A stretch of DNA of 64,000 nucleotides from Geminicoccaceae bacterium (lineage in GTDB: Bacteria; Pseudomonadota; Alphaproteobacteria; Geminicoccales; Geminicoccaceae): NCBI GenBank assembly GCA_020638465.1, contig JACKIM010000003.1:15001-79000 (forward strand). The letters are read 5' to 3'. The position numbers and the translations under genes were made by a program. Below, piece by piece: positions 35,504-45,047 of the stretch (its first letter is position 1; every line of letters starts with the position of its first letter). The notes beneath the pieces were generated by a model. It ran no database searches. It was given only the letters and a program-made list of their open reading frames with translations, and was not told the DNA's origin.

Positions 35504-35567
35504 CCTGCGATGAGGCAAGCCACGGCTTGCCAGGCCCTGCGATGAGACAAGCCACGGCTTGCCAAGT
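35504..35567. repeat. Two tandem 32-bp repeats, each with an 18-bp palindrome (candidate enhancer/operator sites)
   Basis: Copies at 35504-35535 and 35536-35567 differ at only a few bases. Copy 1 contains the perfect palindrome GGCAAGCCACGGCTTGCC (35514-35531), and copy 2 has it with one mismatch (35546-35563). The 32-bp period places both sites on the same face of the helix. They lie about 231 and 263 bp upstream of the predicted sigma-54 start and 70-120 bp before the GntR gene. They could serve either regulator, or belong to a dispersed REP-like repeat. Confidence 0.8.
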
Positions 35568-35633
35568 CCGGTCGATGGCGTTATGGCGGTACCAATTCAG
35601 GAATGGTCCCGTATGGGAGGATCGCCGCAGTTC

Positions 35634-36350
35634 ATGTCGATGGTCGGCCATAACCGCAACAATTCGAGCATTGCCCTGGCAGCGCTGCGCCAATGGCTGG
35701 CTCAGGATGGCCGTGTACCTGGAGACCGGCTTCCCCCCGAGCGGGAAATGGCCGAGCAATTCGAGGTCGGCAGGCGTTCCCTGCGTCGCGCGCTGGATGT
35801 CCTCGAAGCCGAAGGCCAGGTCTGGCGTCATCAGGGCAAGGGGACCTTCATCGGCGTGATGCCCTATCCCGCCGAACCGCCCGTCGCCGAGATCGCCGCT
35901 GCGACGGGGCCCGCCGACATCATGACGGCCCGCCTCGCCATCGAACCGGAGCTGGCCGCCCTCTGCTGCCGGTCCGCCGAGCCGGCGGATATCGTCCGCA
36001 TGCGCTATCTCGCCAAGCGCATCGATGCCACCCGCGATCCCGATGCGGCCGAACTGTGGGACAGCGCATTGCATCGCCTGATTGCCTGGGCGGCCGGCAA
36101 TCCCCTGCTGCTGGCCAGCTTTGCCCTGGTGGACGAGATCCGGCAGCAGGACGAGTGGCGCGACCTCCGCGAACAGGCCCGCAACGCCGAGAGCCGGGCC
36201 CTTTCCGGCCGCCAGCACCGGGAAATCATCGACGCCATCGCCATGCGCGATGCCGATGCCGCACGCCGCGCCATGCGCGCTCACCTGAGCAGCCTTGCCG
36301 AAAGGCTGGACGACATCATCGGGGCACCCTTCGTGGACACGTTGCGATGA
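35634..36350 (+). CDS. GntR-family (FadR/FCD subfamily) transcriptional regulator
   Basis: A regulator of about 238 residues. The winged helix shows the GntR pattern GDRLPPEREMAEQFEVGRRS, followed by LRRALDVLEAEGQVWRHQGKGTF. The C-terminal FCD ligand domain begins near residue 85 (DIMTARLAIEPELAALCC) and includes a metal-site-like histidine in SALHRLI. Start uncertain: ATG 35634 or 35640 fit the domain best, and the frame is open to 35559. Its stop overlaps the OppD-type ATPase start, so it heads the second peptide-transporter operon and probably autoregulates it. Confidence 0.88.
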   Translation: MSMVGHNRNNSSIALAALRQWLAQDGRVPGDRLPPEREMAEQFEVGRRSLRRALDVLEAEGQVWRHQGKGTFIGVMPYPAEPPVAEIAAATGPADIMTARLAIEPELAALCCRSAEPADIVRMRYLAKRIDATRDPDAAELWDSALHRLIAWAAGNPLLLASFALVDEIRQQDEWRDLREQARNAESRALSGRQHREIIDAIAMRDADAARRAMRAHLSSLAERLDDIIGAPFVDTLR

Positions 36351-37326
36351 CCGCCGAAGCCCTGCTCACCGTCGAGAACCTCACCATCGGCTTTCGCGGA
36401 TTGCGGCAGCCGCTCGTCGATGGCGTCGGTTTCGCGATGGAACGCGGACGCACGCTCTGCCTCGTGGGCGAGTCCGGCTGCGGCAAGTCGCTCACCGCCC
36501 TCGCGCTCATGGGCCTTCTCGCCTCGCCGCCGACGGAAAGGCGCGCCGGCCGGGCCCTGTTCGAGGGCCGCGACCTTTTCGACCTCGATCTCGCGGCCTT
36601 GCAGGACCTGCGCGGCGGCAGGATCGCGATGATCTTCCAGGAGCCGATGACCTCGCTCAATCCGGCCATCCGGATCGGCGAGCAGATCGCCGAGAGCATC
36701 CGCAGGCATCAGGGACTGGACCGGGCGGCCGCGAGAAGGCGCGCGCTCGACCGGCTGGAACAGGTCCGCATTCCCGCCGCCGCCCGACGCCTTGACGACT
36801 ATCCGCACCAGCTTTCGGGCGGCATGCGCCAGAGGGTGATGATCGCCATGGCGCTCGCCAACGATCCGGCCCTGCTGATCGCCGACGAACCGACCACCGC
36901 CCTCGATGTCACCATCCAGGCGCAGATCCTCGATCTGATCCGCAACCTCCAGTCCGAAACGGGAGCGGCTCTCCTGCTCATCACCCACGATCTCGGCGTC
37001 GTCGCCCAGATGGCCGACGAGGTGGCCGTGATGTATGCCGGCAGGATCGTCGAATCCGGCCCGGCCAGGAACATCTTCGACGACCCGCAGCACCCCTACA
37101 CGCTGGGGCTCATGGGCTCGCTGCCGACGCTGGACGCCCGGCGCGGGCCGTTGCTCACGATCCCCGGCATCGTGCCCTCGCCCGAACGGCTCCCCGACGG
37201 CTGCCGCTTTGCCGACCGCTGCCCGTTCCGGGGGCCGCCTTGCGTCGCGGTCCCGGCGCTCGCCCCACTCGGCGACGGCCATGCCGCCGCCTGTCACTAC
37301 GTACCGCTTGAGGAAAAGGTCGCGTG

Positions 37327-37327
<1 letters not shown>
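36347..37327 (+). CDS. ABC transporter ATP-binding protein (OppD/DppD type), second system
   Basis: A 326-residue ATPase. Walker A GESGCGKSL, the Q-loop IFQEPMTSLNP, the signature LSGGMRQRVMIAMAL, Walker B LLIADEPTTALD, and the OppD tail GCRFADRCPFRGPPC are all visible. It starts at ATG 36347 within the regulator's stop; the longer open frame upstream is the GntR gene read in another frame. It is the first transporter gene, unlike the neighbouring system, where the binding protein comes first. Confidence 0.94.
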
Positions 37328-38408
<1,081 letters not shown>

Positions 38409-38412
<4 letters not shown>

Positions 38413-39920
38413 CGCTGAAACGGAAGCTCCCGCTGGCCCTCGTCCTGGGACTCTCGGCCACCGCCGTGCAGGCCGCCGACCTGCGCATCGGCCTTCAGGA
38501 CGATGCGGACATCCTTGATCCCGACCAGTCGCGGACATTCGTCGGCCGCATCGTCTACACCTCGCTGTGCGACAAGCTCGTGGACATCACTCCCGACCTC
38601 GAGATCATCCCGCAACTGGCGACCGAATGGGAATGGTCGGAGGATGGCAGGCAGCTCACCATGAAGCTGCGCGAGGGCGTCACCTTCCACGACGGCGAAC
38701 CGTTCGATGCCGCTGCCGTCGCGGCCAATATCGACCGTTCGAAGACTCTCGACGAAAGCCGCCGCAAGTCGGAGGTCGCGTCGATCGAATCGACCGAGGT
38801 CATCGACGACCGCACCATCCGTTTCAACCTGAGCGCACCGGACGCCACCCTGCTGGCCCAGCTTGCCGACCGGGCGGGCATGATGATCGCCCCGAAGGCC
38901 GCCAGCGAGGCGGGTGCCGATTTCGGGCTCAAGCCGGTCTGCTCGGGGCCCTACAGGTTCAAGGAGCGCATCCAGCAGGATCGCATCGTCCTGGAGAAGT
39001 TCGACGGTTACTGGAACGCCGACGCCTTCCATTTCGATACCGTGACCTTCCTGCCCATTCCCGATACCACGGTGCGTCTCGCCAATCTGCGCGCCGGCGA
39101 TCTGGACATGATCGAGCGGCTGGCGGCGACCGACCTCCAGTCGGTGAAGGACGACAGTGCGCTCGCCGTGGAGCAGGCGGTGTCGCTGGGCTACCAGGGC
39201 ATCACCGTCAATGTCGCCAACGGCCCGCGCGCCGACACGCCCATCGGCAAGGACCCCCGCATCCGCCAGGCCCTGTCGCTGGCGGTGGACCGCAATGTCA
39301 TCAACCAGGTCGTTTTCAACGGTGCCTTCGCCGCCGGCAACCAGCCCTTCGCACCGACCTCGCCCTGGTATGACCAGAAGTTTCCCGTGCCCGCACGCGA
39401 TGTCGCGAAGGCCAGGGCGCTTCTCGCCGAGGCGGGCTATCCCGACGGCCTGAAGATCGAGGTGCAGGTGACCAACAATCCGGTGCAGATGCAGCTCACG
39501 CAGGTCGTGCAGGCCATGGCGTCCGAAGCCGGCATCACCATCGAACTGGTTGCCAAGGAATTCGCCACCCTGCTCAAGGACCAGACAGCGGGCGATTATA
39601 CCGCCAGCCAGGTGGGCTGGTCCGGCCGGGTGGACCCCGACGGCAACATCCACCAGTTCCTGACCTGCAAGGGCGGCATCAACGACAGCAAGTACTGCAA
39701 TCCCGAGATCGACAGGCTGCTCGACGAGGCCCGCGCCACCAATGACATGGACAAGCGCAAGGCCAGCTATGACGCCGCCCGCGCGATCCTCGATTCGGAC
39801 CTGCCGATCATCTATCTCTACCATCCGGTATGGATCTGGGCGCTGAACGGCAGGATCGACGGGTTCGTGCCCTATCCCGACGGCATGATCCGCCTCGAAA
39901 ACGTCAGCTTCTCCGGCTGA
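38409..39920 (+). CDS. Family-5 ABC transporter substrate-binding protein, second system
   Basis: A 503-residue periplasmic protein with a clear signal peptide (LPLALVLGLSATAVQA, cleaved before ADLRIG). The family pattern is present: DADILDPDQSRTF, IIPQLATEWEWSEDGRQL, FHDGEPFDAAAV, IRQALSLAVDR. It is coupled by a four-base overlap to the ATPase gene. A GC-rich hairpin follows in the gap before the permease gene. The ligand is unknown; family members take peptides and also glutathione-like compounds. Confidence 0.94.
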
Positions 39921-39936
39921 TGCGACGGAATGACGG

Positions 39937-39964
39937 GGCCCGGCGGGCGATACCGCGCCGGGCC
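39937..39964 (+). repeat. Intercistronic hairpin between binding-protein and permease genes (second opp system)
   Basis: GGCCCGGCG (39937-39945) and CGCCGGGCC (39956-39964) form a 9-bp perfect GC stem with a 10-base loop in the 52-bp gap. No T-run follows. This is the third binding-protein/permease junction in the window with such a hairpin. Confidence 0.65.
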
Positions 39965-39972
39965 GCCATGCC

Positions 39973-40917
39973 ATGACCGGTTTCCTTGTCCGCCGCCTGC
40001 TGGTCGCGATTCCGACCATCCTGCTGATCTCGGTCTTCGTCTTCGGCCTCCAGAAGCTGCTGCCGGGCGATCCCGTGCTGGCGATGGCCGGCGAGGAGCG
40101 CGACCCGGCCACCCTCGATTTCCTGCGGGAAAAGTACCGCCTGAACGATCCGATCCCGGTCCAGTATGTCCACTGGATCGGCAATGCCGTGCAGGGCGAT
40201 CTGGGGGTGTCGCTGCGCACCCGCCAGCCGGTCGGCGAGCTGATCGGCCAGAAGCTGCCCGTCACCGTGCAGCTGGCGGTCATGGCGCTGGTCATAGCCC
40301 TGGCCATCGGCATTCCCGCCGGCATCGTCTCGGCCTACCGCAAGGGAACCTGGGTCGACTGGCTTGCCAACGTCGTGGCCCTTTCCGGCCTGTCGGTGCC
40401 CAATTTCTGGCTGGGCATCATGCTCATCCTGCTGGTCTCCGTCCGCCTCGGCTGGCTGCCGGCCTCGGGCTATACCTCGTTCGCCGAGGATCCCCTGCGC
40501 TCGATCGAGACCATGCTGATGCCCGCCTTCGTGCTCGGTACCGGGCTCGCCGCCACGCTGATGCGCCACACCCGTTCGGCGATGCTGGGCGTCCTGCGCT
40601 CGGACTACATCCGCACCGCACGGGCCAAGGGGCTGGGGGAGAACGTGGTCGTCATCAAGCATGCGCTGCGCAACGCGCTGGTCCCCATCGTCACCATCAC
40701 CACGCTGCTGTTCGGCGAACTGCTCGGCGGCGCGGTGCTCACCGAGCAGATCTTCACCATTCCCGGCTTCGGCAAGCTGGTCGTCGATGCCGTCTTCACC
40801 CGCGACTATGCCGTCGTCCAGGGCATCGTCCTTTGCACCGGCATCGCCTTCATCCTGCTCAACATCCTCGCCGATGCCATCTACCGCCTGCTCAACCCGC
40901 GCATGGAGGATGGATGA
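39973..40917 (+). CDS. ABC transporter permease (OppB/DppB type), second system
   Basis: A 314-residue inner-membrane permease. It starts RRLLVAIPTILLISVFVF and has GDPVLAMAGEERDPATLDFL after helix 1, the OppB pattern. The EAA-type loop reads YIRTARAKGLGENVVVIKHAL. It overlaps the OppC-type gene by four bases. Its closest partner in this window is the OppC-type protein immediately downstream. Confidence 0.95.
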   Translation: MTGFLVRRLLVAIPTILLISVFVFGLQKLLPGDPVLAMAGEERDPATLDFLREKYRLNDPIPVQYVHWIGNAVQGDLGVSLRTRQPVGELIGQKLPVTVQLAVMALVIALAIGIPAGIVSAYRKGTWVDWLANVVALSGLSVPNFWLGIMLILLVSVRLGWLPASGYTSFAEDPLRSIETMLMPAFVLGTGLAATLMRHTRSAMLGVLRSDYIRTARAKGLGENVVVIKHALRNALVPIVTITTLLFGELLGGAVLTEQIFTIPGFGKLVVDAVFTRDYAVVQGIVLCTGIAFILLNILADAIYRLLNPRMEDG

Positions 40918-41783
40918 ACGCCGCCGCCACCGCCACCGACCAGGCCGAACCGCGCCAGCCCAATCGTGTCTGGCGCAAGTTCAAGCACAACCCCTCGGCC
41001 ATCCTCGGTGCCCTGCTCGTCCTGTTCTTCGTCGCCGTGGCCGTCCTCGCCCCGGTCCTGCCCGTGGCGGACCCGACGGCGACCGACTGGGGCGCGGTGC
41101 GCAAGGCGCCGGATGCCGTTCACCTCCTCGGGACGGACGAGATCGGCCGCGACATCCTCTCGCGCATGATCTGGGGGGCCCGCGCGTCATTGCTCGCCGG
41201 TGTCGTTTCGGTGGCGATCGCCATGATCCTGGGCGTGCCGTTCGGCGTGCTGGCGGGCTATCTGCGCGGCTGGACCGACATGGCCATAAGCCGTGTCACC
41301 GAGGCCCTGCTGGCCGCCCCCTTCCTCATCCTTGCCATTGCCCTTGCCGCGTTCCTCGGTCCCTCGCTGATGAATGCCATGCTCGCCATCGGTCTCTCGG
41401 CCATGCCGATCTTCATCCGCATCGCCCGCGGCCAGACCATGTCGGTGATGACCGAGGACTATGTCGAGAGCGCCCATGCCATCGGCCTGGGCCACGGCGC
41501 CATCGTCGCCCGCTACATCCTGCCGAACATCGTCCCGCCCCTGCTGGTCCAGGCCACGCTCACGATTGCCACGGCCATCATCGCCGAGGCTTCCCTCTCC
41601 TTTCTCGGTCTCGGACAGCAGCCGCCGGCACCCTCGTGGGGCTCCATGCTCAACACGGCGAAGAACTTCCTCGACCAGGCGCCGTGGATGGCGCTCTGGC
41701 CCGGTCTCGCCATCTTTCTCGTCGTCCTCGGCTTCAATCTCCTTGGCGACGGGCTCCGCGACGCCCTCGACCCGCGCGAATAG
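40914..41783 (+). CDS. ABC transporter permease (OppC/DppC type), second system
   Basis: A 289-residue inner-membrane permease. The N-terminal cytoplasmic tail is followed by a helix (GALLVLFFVAVAVLAPVLPV). LLGTDEIGRDILSRMIWGAR and the EAA loop YVESAHAIGLGHGAIVARYI identify OppC. ATG 40914 lies in the OppB-type stop. It ends the operon; a weak hairpin with TTTTA follows at 41800-41820. Confidence 0.94.
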   Translation: MNAAATATDQAEPRQPNRVWRKFKHNPSAILGALLVLFFVAVAVLAPVLPVADPTATDWGAVRKAPDAVHLLGTDEIGRDILSRMIWGARASLLAGVVSVAIAMILGVPFGVLAGYLRGWTDMAISRVTEALLAAPFLILAIALAAFLGPSLMNAMLAIGLSAMPIFIRIARGQTMSVMTEDYVESAHAIGLGHGAIVARYILPNIVPPLLVQATLTIATAIIAEASLSFLGLGQQPPAPSWGSMLNTAKNFLDQAPWMALWPGLAIFLVVLGFNLLGDGLRDALDPRE

Positions 41784-41799
41784 AGGGGCGCGAAATACC

Positions 41800-41820
41800 T
41801 TCGATTTTCGTCGAATTTTA
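41800..41820 (+). terminator. Weak candidate terminator after second opp operon
   Basis: TTCGA (41800-41804) pairs with TCGAA (41811-41815) around TTTTCG, followed by TTTTA. The stem is only 5 bp and AT-rich, so efficiency would be low. It lies between two convergent genes. Confidence 0.35.
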
Positions 41821-41843
41821 GGGATCGGGGCCGGTTCGGCCGG

Positions 41844-42566
41844 TCAGGCGGGGGCGTCGCGAAGAAAGGACGTGCCGTCGGCTGTGGAATTGTCCGGCGG
41901 TGCGGGAACCGTCCCGGCCGCCGGGGCGTGGGCTGCTTTCGCCGCGTCGCGTTCCGCCGACAGTGCCGTGCCGGCGGCCAGCAGCAGGGCGTGAATGTGG
42001 CCGGTCAGCCTGCACAGGAGACGGCGGCGGCCGCGGGCACGTTGCAGCGCCGTCTGGTGCTCCGGGTCCTGCCGCAGTTCGCGGATGCGTTCGGTTGACG
42101 GCACGGGATGTTCCCCGGTGCGGGAACGCGATCGCGCAGGTTGATCCATCCGCCGCAGCACGCTGTCCAGCAGGGCCTCCAGCGGGCGATAGCCGCGCTT
42201 CTGGGTTGCCCAGCGCAGCCATTCCAGCTCGTCACGGTTGTCCTCGCCGGCGAAGTGGAACAGGTGCTGGCACAGTTCGGCAAACCACGGGCGCGCCCGG
42301 TCGGCGAGGAAGGCGCGCAGCCCGTCGCGGCCATCGGCGGCGAGGCATTCGAGCGCCATGATCAGTGTCCGGACGGTCTCCGGGAGGAGCCGGTCATCGC
42401 CGGGCGGGTCCATGTCGCGACAGCCCGCCACCTCCGGTTCCGCCTGCCGCCCGGTGGCCCGCAGCCAGGCGAACCGCAACAGTCGTGCCAACCCCCAACG
42501 CGAGATCCGCCGCGCCAGCCTCAACGGACGCGTCATGGAATCTGCAGGTGTGGGGTTGGTCGACAT
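41844..42566 (-). CDS. Hypothetical protein, Arg-rich
   Basis: A 240-residue protein that I do not recognise. It is rich in Arg and Leu, with a basic N-terminal stretch (RLARRISRWGLARLLRF), a central helical-looking part (WFAELCQHLFHFAGEDNRDEL; WATQKRGYRPLEALLDSV) and an Ala/Pro-rich tail. No signal peptide or clear membrane helix. G/C-ending codons support it as a real gene. The ATG at 42566 is preferred; the 61 codons upstream have atypical composition. It is transcribed away from the NepR/sigma pair, so it may or may not belong with them. Confidence 0.6.
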   Translation of the reverse strand: MSTNPTPADSMTRPLRLARRISRWGLARLLRFAWLRATGRQAEPEVAGCRDMDPPGDDRLLPETVRTLIMALECLAADGRDGLRAFLADRARPWFAELCQHLFHFAGEDNRDELEWLRWATQKRGYRPLEALLDSVLRRMDQPARSRSRTGEHPVPSTERIRELRQDPEHQTALQRARGRRRLLCRLTGHIHALLLAAGTALSAERDAAKAAHAPAAGTVPAPPDNSTADGTSFLRDAPA

Positions 42567-42766
42567 GCCTTCGATTCTGCCATGGGTAACATGGAATGTA
42601 AAGGAAATTATTCCTTTTATGAATGACGGAAACAATGTCTTCTGGACCCGGAGCGGAGGAAAGGCCGGACCACTTGCGTGAAATACCTGTATGAACGACC
42701 TTCCCGCAGGTGGATTGTTTCCTTGACCAATGCGCTGACATGACTGCAAAAAGCGTTGTCAGTGGA

Positions 42767-42791
42767 GGAACCGTCCCCAATTTAAACCGTT
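42767..42791 (+). promoter_or_regulatory. EcfG-type (general stress sigma) promoter
   Basis: GGAAC (42767-42771), then exactly 16 bases, then CGTT (42788-42791). This is the full consensus recognised by alphaproteobacterial EcfG sigma factors. It points at the NepR-like gene at 42826 and the ECF sigma gene at 43275, implying self-activation of the module. Confidence 0.8.
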
Positions 42792-42825
42792 AAGCAGGGA
42801 ACGTACCTCGTCCAGATCTTCAACC

Positions 42826-43101
42826 ATGCGGGACACACGGATCCGATATCCGAGGGACAACCAGACGGCGATGCACAAGGCACGGTTCTCACCCCGTCTC
42901 AATCCAAACGACCTACCGGACAGCGACTGTCTTTTCGACCGGTGGCTGACGCGGCAGTTCCGCACACTGCATGGTCCCGGCGAAAGGGACCCCCTCCCCG
43001 AACGGCTGCAGAAACTTGTCGATGCCTTTCCATCGCGCGATGACGACACGTGCTGCCACGGCAAAGGACATTACGGCCAGCGGGAAAAACCGGACTGCTG
43101 A
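42826..43101 (+). CDS. NepR-like anti-sigma factor
   Basis: A 91-residue (or 76 from ATG 42871) small protein. The core WLTRQFRTLHGPGERDPLPE then RLQKLVDAF lines up with the NepR pattern (a GRQLRALYD-like helix, a short linker, then P-[DE]-R-x2-x-L-L helix). NepR holds the EcfG sigma inactive until phosphorylated PhyR removes it. Position between an EcfG-type promoter and an EcfG-like sigma gene is the classic arrangement. No strong ribosome site is seen for either start. The Cys-containing C-terminal tail (DDDTCCHGKG) is unusual. Family call is by eye, hence moderate confidence. Confidence 0.68.
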   Translation: MRDTRIRYPRDNQTAMHKARFSPRLNPNDLPDSDCLFDRWLTRQFRTLHGPGERDPLPERLQKLVDAFPSRDDDTCCHGKGHYGQREKPDC

Positions 43102-43274
43102 CAGGTCGGGCCGAAACATTTCTCCCCCGAAGTGGACGTGAACAGGACAGATTACCCATATCGGGTCTGCAACCTGAATGTCGCACCTTTTGTCACAAAA
43201 AGATATTTGCAGATTGGTATTACCAGTTCAGAGTATTGTGCATATGTGAAATAAATGTCGTTTGGGGGAATGTC

Positions 43275-43883
43275 ATGTCGGTTTGTCGCGATGATGTCGT
43301 CGCATTGATGCCGGACTTGCGCGCGTTCGCCAGAAGCCTCGTTTCGGGAAACAATGCGCTGGCCGACGATCTCGTGCAGGATACGCTGGTCAATGCCCTC
43401 CAGGCCCAGGACCAGTTCGAGGAGGGAAGCAACCTGCGCGGCTGGCTGTTCACGATTCTCCGCAATCGCTTCTTCAGCCTGCGCGCCCGGAAATACGTCA
43501 CCTCCGAAATCGGCACCGACAACCTCGAAGCCCTTGCCTGGGTGGCACCGGAGCAGGAAAGCAGGATCGAAGTCATCGCATTCAAACGGGCCTTTGCCGC
43601 CCTCGGTTCGAGCCATCGCGAGGTGCTGGTGCTGGCCATCGTCCAGGGCCTGCCCTATGAGGAGGTGGCCCGGATATGCCGTTGCGAGGTCGGAACGGTC
43701 AAGAGCCGGATCAACCGTGCCCGCAAGCGGCTGCGCGACCTCCTGTTCGATGGCGGGCATGACCGACGGATGTCCGACTCCGCGGCGCAGGCAGGCCCCC
43801 CGGTAGCCGACCGGCGCAAGGTGGTGACCGTCATGCCCGACCGCTTGTCCCCCGTGCCCGAACCGGTCCAGCCGGCAGACTGA
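43275..43883 (+). CDS. ECF RNA polymerase sigma factor, EcfG-like (general stress response)
   Basis: A 202-residue sigma factor. Region 2 is LMPDLRAFARSLVSGNNALADDLVQDTLVNAL, residues about 11-42, and NLRGWLFTILRNRFFSLRARK is the -10-recognition part. Region 4 is LGSSHREVLVLAIVQGLPYEEVARIC to CEVGTVKSRINRARKRL, residues about 115-160, the EcfG form. A 40-residue tail follows. GGGGGA stands 6 bases before the ATG at 43275. With the NepR-like gene upstream and a GGAAC-N16-CGTT promoter, it should drive a stress regulon including itself. Confidence 0.88.
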   Translation: MSVCRDDVVALMPDLRAFARSLVSGNNALADDLVQDTLVNALQAQDQFEEGSNLRGWLFTILRNRFFSLRARKYVTSEIGTDNLEALAWVAPEQESRIEVIAFKRAFAALGSSHREVLVLAIVQGLPYEEVARICRCEVGTVKSRINRARKRLRDLLFDGGHDRRMSDSAAQAGPPVADRRKVVTVMPDRLSPVPEPVQPAD

Positions 43884-43934
43884 GGCTCCCGGACAGCCAT
43901 CCGGTCGGGATTTCCTCAACAGGGAGGAAATCAT

Positions 43935-44876
43935 GTGTCATGTTCGGTTTGCGGAACCGAATGGCGCCATCGGCATTCCGGGGCGACCGATGAAACGGAG
44001 GCATCATATTTGGCACCCGGAAAGCCCCTGCTGCAACGCATCCTCGATGCCTATGGCGACATGCCGCGGGGCGAACGCCGGCTTGCCGACCTGCTGCTCG
44101 CCAATGCGGCGGCGATCGTCGAGCGCAATGCGACGGAACTCGCCGCTTCGGTCGGCATCTCCAAGGCGACGGCCGCGCGCTTTTTCCGCCGCCTCGACTA
44201 TCCCAGCTTCCGCGCGGCGCAGGCGGACGTTCGCGGACAAGGGTTCGGCCATCCACCGCTGGACTACAGCGAACGTTTCCCCCACCTCGGCGGCCGGCGA
44301 CCGGAACTGAGCCAGCATCTCGAATCCGAAACGGCCAACCTGATCAAGACCATCGAGCAGCAGCGCCCCGACGAGCTCGCCCGTGCCGTTCGGCTCATGG
44401 CGCGGGCCGAAAAGCTGTGGGTGGTGGGCTTCGGCGACAACTATCCGCTGGCCCATCTCGCCCGCGCCCAACTCATCAAGATCCGCAGCGACATCCGAAT
44501 GTTGCCCATCGGCGGCTTTTCCATGCCCGAGGAATTCGCATCGATCACCGCCAATGACGTGATGCTCGCCCTCGGCGTCGGCCGCCGCACGCGCGCTCTC
44601 CGCTACGTCGTCACCGGGGCGATCCAGGCCGGCGCGCGCGTGATCTACCTCACCGACAGCAGCGGCCTCGACCGTCCGGGTGACGGCAGCATGGTGCTGC
44701 GTTGCCGCAATACCAGCCCGACGCTGTTCGACTCGCCGACCGCCGCGGTGAGCCTCATCCATTACCTGTGCAGCACGCTGGCCGCCCTGCTCGGCGAGAG
44801 CACGATCAGCCGTCTTCGCCGGATCGACGACATCCATCACAGTTGGGGTGTCGTCGACGAATTGCCGGTCAACTGA
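43935..44876 (+). CDS. RpiR/MurR-family regulator with SIS domain
   Basis: A 313-residue regulator. The helix-turn-helix region (LPRGERRLADLL-like MPRGERRLADLLLAN, ELAASVGISKATAARFFRRL) lies near residues 40-95. The SIS domain (about 130-270) has KLWVVGFGDNYPLAHLARAQ and TRALRYVVTGAIQAGARVIYL. GTG 43935 has an excellent ribosome site (GGGAGGAAATCAT). It is on the same strand as, and 171 bp before, a Dpp-type transporter operon. The intervening region holds palindromes that fit an operator (44921-44956). Confidence 0.88.
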   Translation: MSCSVCGTEWRHRHSGATDETEASYLAPGKPLLQRILDAYGDMPRGERRLADLLLANAAAIVERNATELAASVGISKATAARFFRRLDYPSFRAAQADVRGQGFGHPPLDYSERFPHLGGRRPELSQHLESETANLIKTIEQQRPDELARAVRLMARAEKLWVVGFGDNYPLAHLARAQLIKIRSDIRMLPIGGFSMPEEFASITANDVMLALGVGRRTRALRYVVTGAIQAGARVIYLTDSSGLDRPGDGSMVLRCRNTSPTLFDSPTAAVSLIHYLCSTLAALLGESTISRLRRIDDIHHSWGVVDELPVN

Positions 44877-44920
44877 CCGTTCACGGTTGGCGACTGGCTT
44901 CTCCGGTGGCGTGCTGATTG

Positions 44921-44956
44921 TTTCATTTATGAAATTCGACATTCGATTTCTGAAAT
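44921..44956. promoter_or_regulatory. Candidate RpiR operator: two AT-rich palindromes
   Basis: TTTCATTTATGAAA (44921-44934) has 6-bp inverted arms, and ATTTCTGAAAT (44946-44956) has 5-bp arms. Their shared TTTC/GAAA halves, AT-richness against the GC-rich background and position between the RpiR gene and its presumed target operon support operator function. Confidence 0.5.
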
Positions 44957-45047
44957 TTCCTTGACCCGATCTCCCGTGCGCCTTCCCATCCTCGCGTACC
45001 CTTGCCCGGTTCCACGCCGGGCCCCTTGAACCCGGGGAAGGACGCAG

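Larger units (their letters stand above)
35165..35633. other. 469-bp divergent control region between two peptide-transporter operons
   Basis: This gene-free stretch separates the minus-strand oppA-type operon from the plus-strand GntR/opp operon. It holds a sigma-54 promoter facing left (35303-35317) and a 32-bp tandem repeat, each copy carrying an 18-bp palindrome (35504-35567). A GGTACC motif at 35588-35593 lies before the GntR start. I found no RNA gene or supported small ORF in it. Confidence 0.8.

Noticed and set aside
35504..35567. Reading the 32-bp tandem repeat as a CRISPR fragment
   Set aside because: The copies are directly adjacent with no spacers, there are only two, and no cas genes are present.
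42599..42616. AAAGGAA/TTCCTTT hairpin as a terminator
   Set aside because: It lies upstream of the minus-strand hypothetical gene and is not downstream of any gene on either strand. It is more likely AT-rich promoter DNA.
44012..44034. TTGGCAC... near the RpiR start as a second sigma-54 promoter
   Set aside because: No TTGC occurs at the required spacing, and the site lies inside the coding region.
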